This document shows, piece by piece, positions 19,621-32,594 of a DNA stretch of 64,000 bases; position 1 is the stretch's first letter, and each line of letters starts with the position of its first letter. The position numbers were made by a program, and so were the translations under genes. The notes under the pieces are model-generated. The model was not told the DNA's origin. It was given only the letters and a program-made list of their open reading frames with translations, and searched no databases. Origin of the DNA: Leguminivora glycinivorella (Eukaryota > Arthropoda > Insecta > Lepidoptera > Tortricidae); assembly GCF_023078275.1 (NCBI RefSeq), contig NC_062990.1, forward strand, positions 6,587,549 through 6,651,548, read 5' to 3'.

Positions 19621-22600
19621 AAAAGGGGGGGGGGCTCGAGGGGGGACGCATGGAAGAAAGATCAACGTAGTATTTAAAATAAGTTGGGTTAGCGTTTTCT
19701 TGTGACCTTTCAGAGCAAACAAAGGGGGGCTCGGGGGTCGAAGCCCCACGCATAAAAGAAAGATCAACGTTGTATTTAAAATAAGTTGGGTTAAGGTTTT
19801 CTTGTGATCCCTAAGAGTAAAGAAAAGGGGGGCTCGGGGGCGAAGCCCCCGCATGAAAGAAAGATCAACCTAGTATTTAGAATAAGTTGGGTTAGCGTTT
19901 TCTTGTGACCTTTAAGAGCAAACAAAGGGGGCTCGGGGCGAAGCCCCCGCATGTAAGAAAGATCAACGTAGTATTTAAGATAAGTTGGGTTAGCGTTTTC
20001 TTGTGACCTTTAAGAGCAAACAAAGGGGCTCGGGGGCGAAGCCCCCCGCATAAATGAAAGATTAACGTAGTATTTTAAATAAATTGGGTTAGCGTTTTCT
20101 TGTGACCTTTCAGAGCAAACAAAGGGGGGCTCGGGGGGCGAAGCCCCCCGCATAAAAGAAAGATCAACGTTGTATTTAAAATACGTTGGGTTAAGGTTTT
20201 CGTGTGATCCTTAAAAGTAAAGAAAAGGGGGGCTCGGGGGGCAAAGCCCCCCGCATTAAAGAAAGATCAACGTAGTATTTAGAATAAGTTGGGTTAGCGT
20301 TTTCTTGTGACCTTTAAGAGCAAACAAAGGGGGGCTCGGGGGGCGAAGCCCCCCGCATAAATGAAAGATTAACGTAGTATTTAAAATAAATTGGGTTAGC
20401 GTTTTCTTGTGACCTTTCAGAGCAAACAAAGGGGGGCTCGGGGGCGAAGCCCCCGCATAAAAGAAAGATCAACGTTGTATTTAAAATACGTTGGGTTAAG
20501 GTTTTCGTGTGATCCTTAAAAGTAAAGAAAAGGGGGGATCGGGGGGCAAAGTCCCCCGCATGAAAGAAAGATCAACGTAGTATTTAAGATAAGTTGGGTT
20601 AGCGTTTTCTTGTGACCTTTAAAAACAAACAAAGGGGGGCTCGGGGGGCGAAGCCCCCGCATAAAAGAAATATTAACGTAGTATTTAAAATAAGTTGGGT
20701 TAGCGTTTTCTTGTGACCTTTCAGAGCAAACAAAGGGGCTCGGGGCGAAGCCCCCGCATGAAAGAAAGATCAACGTAGTATTTAAGATAAGTTGGGTTAG
20801 CGTTTTCTTGTGACCTTTAAGAGCAAACAAAGGGGGGCTCGGGGGGTGAAGCCTCCCGCATAAAAGAAAGATAAACGTTGTATTTAAAATAAGTTGGATT
20901 AGGGTTTTCTTGTTACCCTTAAGAGTAACGAAAAGTTAACGTAGTATTAAAAATAAGTTGGGTTAGCGTTTTCTTGTGACCTTTAAGAGCAAACAAAGGG
21001 GGGCTCGGGGTGCGAAGCCCCCCGCACGAAAGAAAGATCAACGTTGTATGTGAAATAAGTTGGTTTAGGGTTTTCTTGTGACCCTTAAGAGTAACGAAAA
21101 GGGGGGCTCGGGGGGCGAAGCCCCCGCATAAAAGAAAGAAAACGTAGTATTAAAAATAAGTTGGGTTAGGGTTTTCTTGTGACCCTTAAGAGTAACCAAA
21201 AGGGGGGCTCGGGGGGCGAAGGCCGCCGCATAAAAGAAAGATCAACGTAGTATTTAAAATAAGTTGGGTTAGTGTTTTATTGTGACCTTTAAGAGCAAAC
21301 AAAGGGGGGCTCGGGGGGCGAAGCCCCCCGCATAAAAGAAAGATAAACGTTGTATTTAAAATAAGTTGGGTTAGGGTTTTCTTGTTACCCTTAAGAGTAA
21401 CGAAAAGGGGGGCTCGGGGGGCGAAGCCACCCCGCATAAAAGAAAGATTAACGTAGTATTTAAAATAAGTTGGGTTAGCGTTTTCTTATGACCTTTAAGA
21501 GCAAACAAAGGGGGACTCGAGGGTGAAGCCCCCCGCATAAAAGAAAGATCAACGTTGTATTTAAAATAAGTTGGGTTAGCTTTTTCTTGTGACCTTTAAG
21601 AGCAAACAAAGGGGGGCTCGGGGGGCGAAGCCTCCCGCATAAAAGAAAGATAAACGTTGTATTTAAATTAAGTTGGGTTAGGGTTTTCTTGTTACCCTTA
21701 AGAGTAACGAAAAGGGGGGCTCGGGGGGCGAAGCATCCCCGCATAAAAGAAAGATTAACGTAGTATTTAAAATAAGTTTGGTTAGCGTTTTCTTATGACC
21801 TTTAAGAGCAAACAAAGGGGGACTCGAGGGTGAAGCCCCCCGCATAAAAGAAAGATCAACGTTGTATTTAAAATAAGTTGGGTTAGCTTTTTCTTGTGAC
21901 CTTTAAGAGCAAACAAAGGGGGGCTCGGGGGGCGAAGCCTCCCGCATAAAAGAAAGATAAACGTTGTATTTAAATTAAGTTGGGTTAGGGTTTTCTTGTT
22001 ACCCTTAAGAGTAACGAAAAGGGGGGCTCGGGGGGCGAAGCCCCCCGCATTAAAGAAGGAATAACGTTGTATGTAAAATAAGTTAGTTTAGGGTTTTCTT
22101 GGGACCCTTAAGAGTAACGAAAAGGGGGGCTCGGGGGGCGAAGCCCCCGCATAAAAGAAAGATCAACGTAGTATTTAAAATAAGTTGGGTTAGCGTTTTT
22201 TGTGACCTTTAAGAGCAAACAAAGGGGGGCTCGGGGTGCGAAGCCCCCCGCATGAAAGAAAGATCAACGTTGTATGTAAAATAAGTTGGTTTAGGGTTTT
22301 CTTGGGACCCTTAAGAGTAACGAAAATGGGGCCTCGGGGGGCGAAGCCCCCCGCATAAAAGAAAGATCAACGAAGTATTTAAAATAAGTTGGGTTAGGGT
22401 TTTCTTGTGACCCTTAAGAGTAACGAAAAGGGGGGCTCGGGGGGCGAAGGCCGCCGCATAAAAGAAAGATCAACGTAGTATTTAAAATAAGTTGGGTTAG
22501 CGTTTTATTGTGACCTTTAAAAGCAAACAAAGGGGGGCTCGGGGGGCGAAGCCCCCCGCATAAAAGAAAGATAAACGTTGTATTTAAAATAAGTTGGGTT

Positions 22601-23868
22601 AGGGTTTTCTTGTTACCCTTAAGAGTAACGAAAAGGGGGGCTCGGGGGGCGAAGCCTCCCCGCATAAAAGAAAGATTAACGTAGTATTTAAAATAAGTTG
22701 GGTTAGCAATTTCTTATGACCTTTAAGAGCAAACAAAGGGGGGCTCGAGGGCGAAGCCCCCTGCATAAAAGAAAGATCAACGTTGTATTTAAAATAAGTT
22801 GGGTTAGCTTTTTCTTGTGACCTTTAAGAGCAAACAAAGGGGGGCTCGGGGGGCGAAGCCTCCCGCATAAAAAAAAGATAAACGTTGTATTTAAAATAAG
22901 TTGGGTTAGGGTTTTCTTGTTATCCTTAAGAGTAACGAAAAGGGGGGCTCGGGGGGCGAAGCCCCCCGCATGAAAGAAAGATCAACTTAGTATTTAGAAT
23001 AAGTTGGGTTAGCGTTTTCTTGTGACTTTTAAGAGCAAACAAAGGGGGGCTCGGGGGGCGAAGCCCCCGCATGAAAGAAAGATCAACGATGTATTTAAGA
23101 TAAGTTGGGTTAGCGTTTTCTTGTGACCTTTAAGAGCAAACAAAGGGGGGCTCGGGGGGCCAAGCCTCCCGCATAAAAGAAAGATAAACGTTGTAATTAA
23201 TATAAGTTGGGTTAGGGTTTTCTTGTTACCCTTAAGAGTAACGAAAAGGGGGGCTCGGGGGGTGAAGCCCCCCGCATAAAAGAAAGATTAACGTAGTATT
23301 TAAAATAAGTTGGGTTAGCGTTTTCTTATGACCTTTAAGAGCAAATAAAGGGGGGCTCGGGGGCGAAGCCCCCCGCATAAAAGAAAGATCAACGTAGTAT
23401 TTAAAATAAGTTGGGTTAGCGTTTTATTGTGACCTTTAAGAGCAAACAAAGGGGGGCTCGGGGGGCGAAGCCCCCGCATGAAAGAAAGATCAACGTAGTA
23501 TTTAAGATAAGTTGGGTTAGCGTTTTCTTGTGAACTTTAAGAGCAAATAACGGTGGGCGCGGGGGGCGAAGCCCCCCGCATAAAAGAAAGATAAACGTTG
23601 TTTTTGAAATAAGTTGGGTTAGGGTTTTCTTGTTACCCTTAAGAGTAACGAAAAGGGGGGCTCGGGGGGCGAAGCCCCCGCATAAAAGAAAGATTAACGT
23701 AGTATTTAAAATAAGTTGGGTTAGCGTTTTCTTGTGACCTTTAAGAGCAAACAAAGGGGGGGCTCGGGGCGAAGCCCCCGCATAAAAGAAAGATCAACGT
23801 TGTATTTAAAATAAGTTGGGTAATGGTTTTCCTGTTACCCTTAAGAGCAAATAAAGGGGGCTCGGCAA
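19621..23868 (-). repeat. 102-bp satellite array 2 (about 42 units)
   Basis: Same monomer as array 1 in inverted orientation, so GCGAAGC loops lie on the + strand. Local amplification is visible: a three-unit block with the variant 'gactcgagggtgaag' at 21514 recurs at 21821 (307 bp). Some units lack the GC hairpin or are fused (20930-20945, where the hairpin is deleted). Confidence 0.9.
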
Positions 23869-24233
23869 AAAAAAAAGAAATACTTAAATTTTGTTTGAAT
23901 TAGTTGAAATGTGACAATATTTTCTAATCGAGTCAAACAAAATCCCACTAGCTGAGAGCTTCAAAACAATGTATGGCGAAAGTATGTCTGTCTAATGTCT
24001 TCAAAAAGTCCGCGATGGCACATGTCTATATAGTCTATCTTTTACGGATAACTTACTAGGTATAAACATTTTTATGATAATACCGTAATAAGAAGGTAGC
24101 CGCTAGTTATTATTAAGTAGCCATTAGCAATAAGTACACGTTAAGCCACAAATGGCATGTAAAATCCGCCTACTTGAAATAAATTTATGTATAAATGTTA
24201 AAAATATTTCATTATTAATGACTAAAAAGTATA
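23869..24233 (+). mobile_element. Helitron 3' end flanking array 2
   Basis: Reads from the array into Helitron-like sequence ending GGTAGCCGCTAG at 24106 with T following. It matches 11057-11289 inverted and the complete Helitron at 32214-32594. The stretch after CTAG (24107-24233) is the common bridge to cassette B. Confidence 0.65.
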
Positions 24234-25190
24234 AAATAAATTAATAGTTTAAAAAACACTATAAAACACGCTTTTATAAATGCACGTAAAAGCCAAAAAT
24301 AAATTATGGATCGTTCAAGTTGTCTCTATTTGTAAGCTGAAGTTTAAAAACTATGTGCTTTTAATTATAATATTTGATTGTTAAAGCGTGGGGTGCTGGA
24401 ACAGGAAAGACTTTCTTGTTAAACAAATACTAATCCGAACTTCCTGGCGAATGAAGTTGCATAAGAACATAACGTTTACATATGCCGCCTAAGGGTTACC
24501 AAAGAGAACCAAAGATATCTCGTCCACGAACAAGAACTCTGCATCCTGTCACTGTAGACACTTTCCCCTTTTGTACTTTGGTTACCGGAATAAAGCGGCG
24601 TTCTAAGGCACTGGTCCCACCGCGAGCTAGTAAATATGAGCTATCGGCTATAAAAACGAACAAAAGATAATCACTCTCGTGTAAATAAAAGAGACACGGC
24701 GATGTTTATAGTTACTCGCCCAGCGGTGAGCTATCAATATCGCCGTGTCTCTTTTATTTGCACGGGAGTGCTTATCTTTTGTTCGTTTTTATAGCCGATA
24801 GCTCATATTTACTGTCGACTCTACTCGCTACTAGCGCATATTTTGTCTGAGTTCGACAAACTGGTACCTACTTTGAACACTGACTTTTAATTGATTTGAC
24901 TGTTTAATGTAGAACCTACTAGTCATGCTGCAACTCCAGTTAGCGCGTCATTCTGTGTAACCTCCTTCCCGTAACATAGCATAATTTGATTTATCAGCAA
25001 GTTATACAAAAAGTCTTTCCTGTTCCAGCGCCCCACGCTTTTACAATCAAATATTATAATTAAAAGCACATAGTTTTTAAACTTCAGCTCACAAATAGAG
25101 ACAACTTGAACGATCCATAATTTATTTTTGGCTTTTACGTGCATTTATAAAAGCGTGTTTTATAGTGTTTTTTAAACTATTAATTTATTT
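24234..25190. mobile_element. Foldback cassette B with nested MITE
   Basis: About 180-bp inverted arms as in cassette A. Within the loop, 24607-24812 replaces a few bases present in the other copies with a foldback whose arms include GAGCTATCGGCTATAAAAAC. The left tip reads CACTGGTCCCACCGCGAG and the right tip appears truncated, so this MITE was inserted imperfectly or lost an end. The minus-strand 73-codon frame (25144-24923) matches the cassette A frame. Confidence 0.75.
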
Positions 25191-26302
25191 TATTCGTTAG
25201 ATCCAATTTTGGATCGACGGATCCAATGAGCTATCTATTGATATATAAATGATATCATGCGAAGTCTCAGATTGTTTACCAGAAGAGTTACAAAATGTAT
25301 TATCAAAACCTAAACAAAATGGTGACGTAGAATCAGCATATACTACTTGCCCCCTTTTCAATTAAAATAAATCGCTTCAGAGTGTACAAAATCATAAGTT
25401 GGAATTTTAAACATTTTTTTTTAAATAAAACTATGAAAACGGATTAAATCGCGTATAATGAATTTAAAATTCATCCCGACGTTTCGAACTCTTTACAGCG
25501 TTCGTGGTCAACGGGTGACTAAGTAAAAATTACAATGTGCCAAAATCTACCCACATACGAGAAATATTAACGAACCATGACCACAAATAATATAGATTTC
25601 TAAGGCAGGTTCACACACTATTAATAAAGCTAGTTATAAATACAATATTCAAAAAAAATTACCATTACTATGTTAAAAAATAATTAATCAATTAATCTAC
25701 ACAAAATTTACAAAGAACAAACTGCAAATGTCCAACACCATACAACACAAATGCCTCACAGCCTTCGTCGTGCTTGTTCCATTATCAGATGTACTACTGG
25801 ATCCCAAGCCGGTGGTAAAGTAAAGCCATCTTCTCTATTAAAGTTTGGATATCTCAATGGCCTCTCGCAACATTCTGGGTATATATCGCTTCTCCTTAGC
25901 AAAACCAGAGGCTTGTCAAACTTTTTATTTTTATTTGTCGATCGTTCTGGCCTATATTGAGCAATGTATGAAGCAAAAAGTGGAGGGGTGACGATTTTTC
26001 ACCTAGATATTAGGTTAAGAATAGGAAAAAAGTTAGACCAAAGTTTTCAAAGTGTAGTAAACCAAAATTTCGTATGACGCATAGTTTTTGAAGTTTGAGC
26101 AAAAAAAGGGACCTTTTTTCATCCCCCCCTCTTCGAGCTTAGGTCCAAAGTCCAAAGACTTTTAGTATGTATGTCTCCTGACTATCCCCAAAGATATCCC
26201 GTAGTGAAACTTTCTACTTTCGGCCATACCATCTAGAATCGCTCGTTGACCAAGCTACGTCGGTAGTGGTACTACCTGTTCTGCTGTTCCAATGTTTATT
26301 TT
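25191..26302. other. Spacer between composite copies 2 and 3
   Basis: Holds one dispersed-repeat fragment at 25432-25505 (same as 8758-8825). The rest is unrecognised AT-rich sequence with short frames. Confidence 0.4.
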
Positions 26303-27085
26303 TAACACGCTTTTATTAGGTCGTCGTGTATGTAACTATGTATGTAATGGAATCTAAGGAAGCTAATTTAACCATCTTCCAGGAGTCGTAGCGTAATGAA
26401 AATTGGCAGCTATATGTAGTTCCGATGACAATACAATAATATGGTACTGTTGAGCTGATCTGATGATGGAGTCGGAAGATATGAACTGGAATTACATGAT
26501 GAAACATCGTATCATAGCCGTTTTTGGGTTTCTTAGAAAAGTCTTGTAATGAACTTTGACTACAATTAGGTTTCAAGGTCTGATGATGAAGCCGAAAGAT
26601 ATGAACTGGAACTACATGATGGAACATCGTATCATAGCTGTTTTTGGGTTTCTTAGAAAAGTCTTGTAATGAACTTTGACTACGATTAGGTTTCAAGGTC
26701 TGATGATGGAGCCGGAAGATATGAACTGGAACTACATGATGGAACATCGTATCATAGCTGTTTTTGGGCTTCTTAGAAAAGTCTTGTAATGAACTTTGAC
26801 TACGATTAGGTTTCAAGGTCTGATGATGGAGCCGGAAGATATGAACTGGAACTACATGATGGAACATCGTATCATAGCTGTTTTTGGGCTTCTTAGAAAA
26901 GTCTTGTAATGAACTTTGACTACGATTAGGTTTCAAGGTCTGATGATGGAGCCGGAAGATATGAACTGGAACTACATGATGGAACATCGTATCATAGCTG
27001 TTTTTGGGCTTCTTAGAAAAGTCTTGTAATGAACTATGACTACGATTAGGTTTCAAGGCCTGATGATGGTGCCGGAAGATAAGAA
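26303..27085 (-). repeat. Composite unit 3: terminus and 120-bp satellite array
   Basis: Same terminus TTTTTAACACGCTTTTATTA and five 120-bp units as copy 2. The minus frame 27221-26316 (301 codons) is open through the repeats into the same unique C-terminal tail. Unit-to-unit differences are few in the middle units, suggesting recent homogenisation. Confidence 0.85.
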
Positions 27086-29744
27086 CAGAAAAAAGGGGGG
27101 GGGCTCGAGGGGGAAGCATGAAAGAAAGATCAACGTAGTATTTAAAATAAGTTGGGTTAGCGTTTTCTTGTGACCTTTCAGAGCAAACAAATGGGGGCTC
27201 GGGGGGCGAAGCCCCCCGCATGAAAGAAAGATCAACGTAGTATTTAAGATAAGTTGGGTTAGCGTTTTCTTGTGACCTTTAAGAGCAAACAAAGGGAGGC
27301 TCGGGGGGCGAAGCCCCCCGCATAAAAGAAAGATAAACGTTGTATTTAAAATAAGTTGGGTTAAGGTTTTCTTGTGATCCTTAAGAGCAAAGAAAAGGGG
27401 GCTCGGGGGGCGAAGCCCCTCGCATGAAAGAAAGATCAACGTAGTATTTAAAATAAGTTGGGTTAGCGTTTTCTTGTGACCTTTAAGAGCAAACAAAGGG
27501 GGGCTCGGGGGGCGAAGCCCCCGCATAAAAGAAAGATCAACGTTGTATTTAAAATAAGTTGGGTTAGCGTTTTCTTGTGACCTTTAAGAGCAAACAAAAG
27601 GGGGGCTCGGGGGGCGAAGCGCATGAAAGAAAGATCAACGTTGTATTTAAAATAAGTTGGTTTAGGGTTTTCTCGTGACCCTTAAGAGTAACGAAAAGGG
27701 GGGCTCGGGGGGCGAAGCTCCCCGCATAAAAGAAAGATTAACGTAGTATTTAAAATAAGTTGGGTTAGCGTTTTCTTGTGACCTTTCAGAGCAAACAAAG
27801 GGAGGCTCGGGGGGCGAAGCCCCCCGCATAAAACAAAGATCAACGTTGTATTTAAAATAAGTTGGGTTAAGGTTTTCTTGTGATCTTTAAGAGTAAAGAA
27901 AAGGGGGGCTCGGGGGCGAAGCCCCCGCATAAAAAGATCAACGTAGTATTTAGAATAAGTTGGGTTAGCGTTTTCTTGTGACCTTTAAGAGCAAACAAAG
28001 GGGGCTCGGGGCGAAGCCCCCGCATAAAAGAAAGATCAACGTTGTATTTAAAATAAGTTGGGTTAAGGTTTTCTTGTTATCCTTAAGAGTAAAGAAAAGG
28101 GGGGCTCGGGGGGCGAAGCCCCCCGCATGAAAGAAAGATTAACGTAGTATTTAGAATAAGTTGGGTTAGCGTTTTCTTGTGACCTTTAAGAGCAAACAAA
28201 GGGGGGCTCGGGGGGTGAAGCCCCCCGCATGAAAGAAAGATCAACGTAGTATTTAAAATAAGTTGGGTTAGCGTTTTCTTGTGACCTTTAAGAGCAAACA
28301 AAGGGGGGCTCGGGGGGCGAAGCCCGCCGCATAAAAGAAAGATCAACGTTGTATTTAAAATAAGTTGGGTTAGCGTTATCTTGTGACCTTTAAGAGCAAA
28401 CAAAGGGGGGCTCGGGGGGCGAAGCCCGCCGCATAAAAGAAAGATCAACGTTGTATTTAAAATAAGTTGGGTTAGCGTTTTCTTGTGACCTTTAAGAGCA
28501 AACAAAGGGGGGCTCGGGGGGCGAAGCCCGCCGCATAAAAGAAAGATCAACGTTGTATTTAAAATAAGTTGGGTTAGCGTTATCTTGTGACCTTTAAGAG
28601 CAAACAAAGGGGGGCTCGGGGGGCGAAGCCCGCCGCATAAAAGAAAGATCAACGTTGTATTTAAAATAAGTTGGGTTAGCGTTTTCTTGTGACCTTTAAG
28701 AGCAAACAAAGGGGGGCTCGCGGGGCGAAACCCCCCGCATGTAAGAAAGACCAACGTTGTATTTAAAATAATTTGGTTTAGGGTTTTCTTGTGACCCTTA
28801 AGAGTAACGAAAAGGGGGGCTCGAGAGCGAAGCCCCCCTGTATAAAAGAAAGATCAACGTTGTATTTAAAATAAGTTGGGTTAGCGTTTTCTTGTGACCT
28901 TTAAGAGCAAACAAAGGGGGGCTCGGGGGGCGAAGCCCCCCGCATAAAAGAAAGATCAACGTTGTATTTAAAATTAGATGGGTTAGCGTTTTCTTGTGAC
29001 CTTTAAGAGCAAACAAAAGGGGGGCTCGGGGGGCGAAGCCCCCCGCATGAAAGAAAGATCAACGTTGTATTTAAAATAAGTTGGTTTAGGGTTTTCTTCT
29101 GACCCTTAAGAGTAACGAAAAGGGGGGCTCGGGGGGCGAAGCCCCCCGCATAAAAGAAAGATTAACGTAGTATTTAAAATAAGTTTGGTTAGCGTTTTCT
29201 TGTGACCTTTAAGAACAAACAAAGGGGGCTCGGGGGCGAAGCCCCCATAAAAGAAAGATCAACGTTGTATTTAAAATAAGTTGGGTTAGCGTTTTCTTGT
29301 GACCTTTAAGAGCAAACAAAGGGGGGCTCGGGGGGCGAAGCCCCCGCATGAAAGAAAGATCAACGTTGTATTTAAAATAATTAGGTTTAGGGTTTTCTTG
29401 TGACCCTTAAGAGTAACGAAAAGGGGGGCTCGAGAGCGAAGCCCCCCGTATAAAAGAAAGATCAACGTTGTATTTAGAATAAGTTGGGTTAGGGTTTTCT
29501 TGTTACCCTTAAGAGTAACGAAAAGGGGGGCTCGGGGGGCAAAGCCCCCCGCATAAAAGAAAGACCAACGTAGTATTTAAAATAAGTTGGGTTAGCGTTT
29601 TCTTGTGACCTTTAAGAGCAAACAAAGGGGGGCTCGGGGGGCGAAGCCCCCCGCATAAAAGAAAGATCAACGTTGTATTTAAAATAAGTTGGGTAATGGT
29701 TTTTCTGTGACTCTTAAGACCAAATAAATGGGGGCTCGGCAAAA
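27086..29744 (-). repeat. 102-bp satellite array 3 (about 26 units)
   Basis: Same monomer. Between about 28310 and 28720 a two-unit block (gcgttatcttg / gcgttttcttg, both with 'gaagcccgccgcat') repeats with a period of about 204 bp. One minus frame stays open for 223 codons (28754-28083), again because the unit length is a multiple of three. Confidence 0.9.
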
Positions 29745-31589
29745 AAGAAATACTTAAATTTTGTTTGAATTAGTTGAAATGTGACAATATTTTCTAATCG
29801 AGTCAAACAAAATCCCACTAGCTGAGAGCTTCAAAACAATGTATGGCGAAAGTATGTCTCTCTAATGTCTTCAAAAAGTCCGCGATGGCACATATCTATA
29901 TTGTCTATCTTTTACGGATAACTTACTAGGTATAAACATTTTCTCAAACATGGTATGAAATATTGATGTTATGTGCCTTATAATTGGCAGCGAAGTATGA
30001 CGTTGCAGGTGCGGCTAGGACGATTGATAGATAATGGAATTTCATACAAACCTTGCAGGCCAAGGCCGCCAAAGTCCTCTTTTTTAATTTCCAAACACAG
30101 ATAATTGTGACATGACATCCAGGTATTTAGCCAATTAAAAAAAAAACTATAAGGGGCTTTATAGACGTGCCGACTGCAACTGGTACGGGCCCTAGACAAT
30201 ATTTGATTTTGGGTGCGTTTTCATACAAAAAAAAATGTTTCGTATTTTTTTTAATGTCTATATGTCTTCGACCGGCAACCCCCTTTGTCCCGGCCTCTGT
30301 AGTAATGTACTATTTTATGATAATACCGTAATAAGAAGGTAGCCGCTAGTTATTATTAAGTAGCAATTAGCAATAAGTACACGTTAAGCCACAAATGGCA
30401 TGTAAAATCCGCCTACTTGAAATAAATTTATGTATAAGTGTTAAAAGTATTTCATTATTAATGACTAAAAAGTATATTACATTATTTTAATAAGTTGGGT
30501 TAAGGTTTTCTTGTGATCCTTAAGAGTAAAGAAAAGGGGGGCTCGGGGGGCGAAGCCCCCCGCATGAAAGAAAGTTCAACGTAGTATTTAGAATAAGTTG
30601 GGTTAGGGTTTTCTTGTTACCCTTAAGAGTAACGAAAAGGGGGGCTCGGGGGGCGAAGCCCCCGCATAAAAGAAAGACCAACGTAGTATTTAAAATAAGT
30701 TGGGTTAGCGTTTTCTTGTGACCTTTAAGAGCAAACAAAGGGGGGCTCGGGGGGCGAAGCCCCCCGCATAAAAGAAAGATCAACGTTGTATTTAAAATAA
30801 GTTGGGTAATGGTTTTTCTGTGACCCTTAAGACCAAATAAATGGGGGCTCGGCAAAAAAGAAATACTTAAATTTTGTTTGAATTAGTTGAAATGTGACAA
30901 TATTTTCTAATCGAGTCAAACAAAATCCCACTAGCTGAGAGCTTCAAAACAATGTATGGCGAAAGTATGTCTCTCTAATGTCTTCAAAAAGTCCGCGATG
31001 GCACATATCTATATTGTCTATCTTTTACGGATAACTTACTAGGTATAAACATTTTCTCAAACATGGTATGAAATATTGATGTTATGTGCCTTATAATTGG
31101 CAGCGAAGTATGACGTTGCAGGTGCGGCTAGGACGATTGATAGATAATGGAATTTCATACAAACCTTGCAGGCCAAGGCCGCCAAAGTCCTCTTTTTTAA
31201 TTTCCAAACACAGATAATTGTGACATAACATCCAGGTATTTAGCCAATTAAAAAAAAAACTATAAGGGGCTTTATAGACGTGCCGACTGCAACTGGTACG
31301 GGCCCTAGACAATATTTGATTTTGGGTGCGTTTTCATACAAAAAAAAATGTTTCGTATTTTTTTTAATGTCTATATGTCTTCGACCGGCAACCCCCTTTG
31401 TCCCGGCCTCTGTAGTAATGTACTATTTTATGATAATACCGTAATAAGAAGGTAGCCGCTAGTTATTATTAAGTAGCAATTAGCAATAAGTACACGTTAA
31501 GCCACAAATGGCATGTAAAATCCGCCTACTTGAAATAAATTTATGTATAAGTGTTAAAAGTATTTCATTATTAATGACTAAAAAGTATA
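29470..31589 (+). repeat. 1,113-bp tandem duplication: array end plus Helitron-like flank
   Basis: The end of array 3 together with its Helitron 3' flank (CTAG at 30346-30349 and again at 31459-31462) is duplicated head to tail. Equivalent positions are 1,113 bp apart (29978 and 31091), with very few differences, for example 'acatgacatcc' versus 'acataacatcc'. Both copies share a roughly 370-bp insertion (29943-30313) absent from the other composite units. The junction at about 30475-30485 fuses the flank directly to a partial 102-bp unit and has no cassette A. Confidence 0.85.
29943..30313. mobile_element. Unclassified insertion in the Helitron-like flank (also 31056-31426)
   Basis: Interrupts 'tataaacatttt/tatgataatacc', which is continuous in composite copy 2. 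It has no obvious inverted ends. A 73-codon minus frame (30199-29978) is conserved in the duplicate only because the duplication is recent. Origin unknown. Confidence 0.45.
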
Positions 31590-32213
31590 AAATAAATTAA
31601 TAGTTTCAAAAACACTATAAAACACGCTTTTATAAATGCACGTAAAAGCCAAAAATAAATTATGGATCGTTCAAGTTGTCTCTATTTGTGAGCTGAAGTT
31701 TAAAAACTATGTGCTTTTAATTATAATATTTGATTGTAAAAGCGTGGGGCGCTGGAACAGGAAAGACTTTTTTGTAAACAAATACTAATCCGAACTTCCT
31801 GGCGAATGAATATGCCGCCTAAGGGTAGGGCTCTGGATACACGTGATTCACGCCGAACCGTAGCTACGTGACCTTAACACCGGCGGTACTAAGATCACGA
31901 ATTTCACGAACACGGCAAGGTACGTACCTCGTACGTACGTACTTGCCTTAGCGCCCGGATTCACGTGACACGCCGCGGGCCGTGACACGCCGCCGCCCGA
32001 ACCTACGTTCGTGTGCAGAGCTTCGGGTGGCGGTTCCGTTGGGTACTTATCGTACGTTTTGTAGATTCAACACGCCCGGAAGAAAACCAAATCATGACTA
32101 GATACTATTGAATTATCACTTAGTACCTATACTTAATACGGGACGAAAGTTTTTTTACGTATAAATTAAACTTATATTTATGTTTTGCTTCGATTTTTAT
32201 ACAATACATATAA

Positions 32214-32594
32214 CTAGCGGCCCTCCCCGGCTACGCACGGGGATTATCATAAAAATTGTTATAATAAGTAATCCGTAAAAGATAGATATATGCCATCGCG
32301 GACTTTTTTGTAGACCTATTAGAGAGACACAATTTTCCAATACATTATTTTGATATAGCTCAAACGGTTTTGGCAGCGTTTTCGATTAAAGCTCTCAGCC
32401 AGCGGGATTTTGTCCAACTCGATTAGAAAATATCGTCATATTTTAACCAATTCAAACAAAACTTTAACAAATTATAAACCTAAACTTTCCTCAAGGATTA
32501 CTCTATTCATAAATGAAAACCCGTTCAGTAGTTCTTGACTTTATCACAAACACACAGACAGACGCAGCAGGGGACTTTGTTTTATAAGAGAAGA
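32214..32594 (-). mobile_element. Non-autonomous Helitron (381 bp) inside the hAT element
   Basis: On the minus strand it starts TCTTCTCTTATAAAACAAAG after an A and ends with a CCCCG...CGGGG hairpin and GCCGCTAG before a T. It contains a 'cagacagacgcagcagggga' block common in such elements. Its 3' half is the best match in the window to the sequence that flanks all the 102-bp arrays. Confidence 0.75.
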
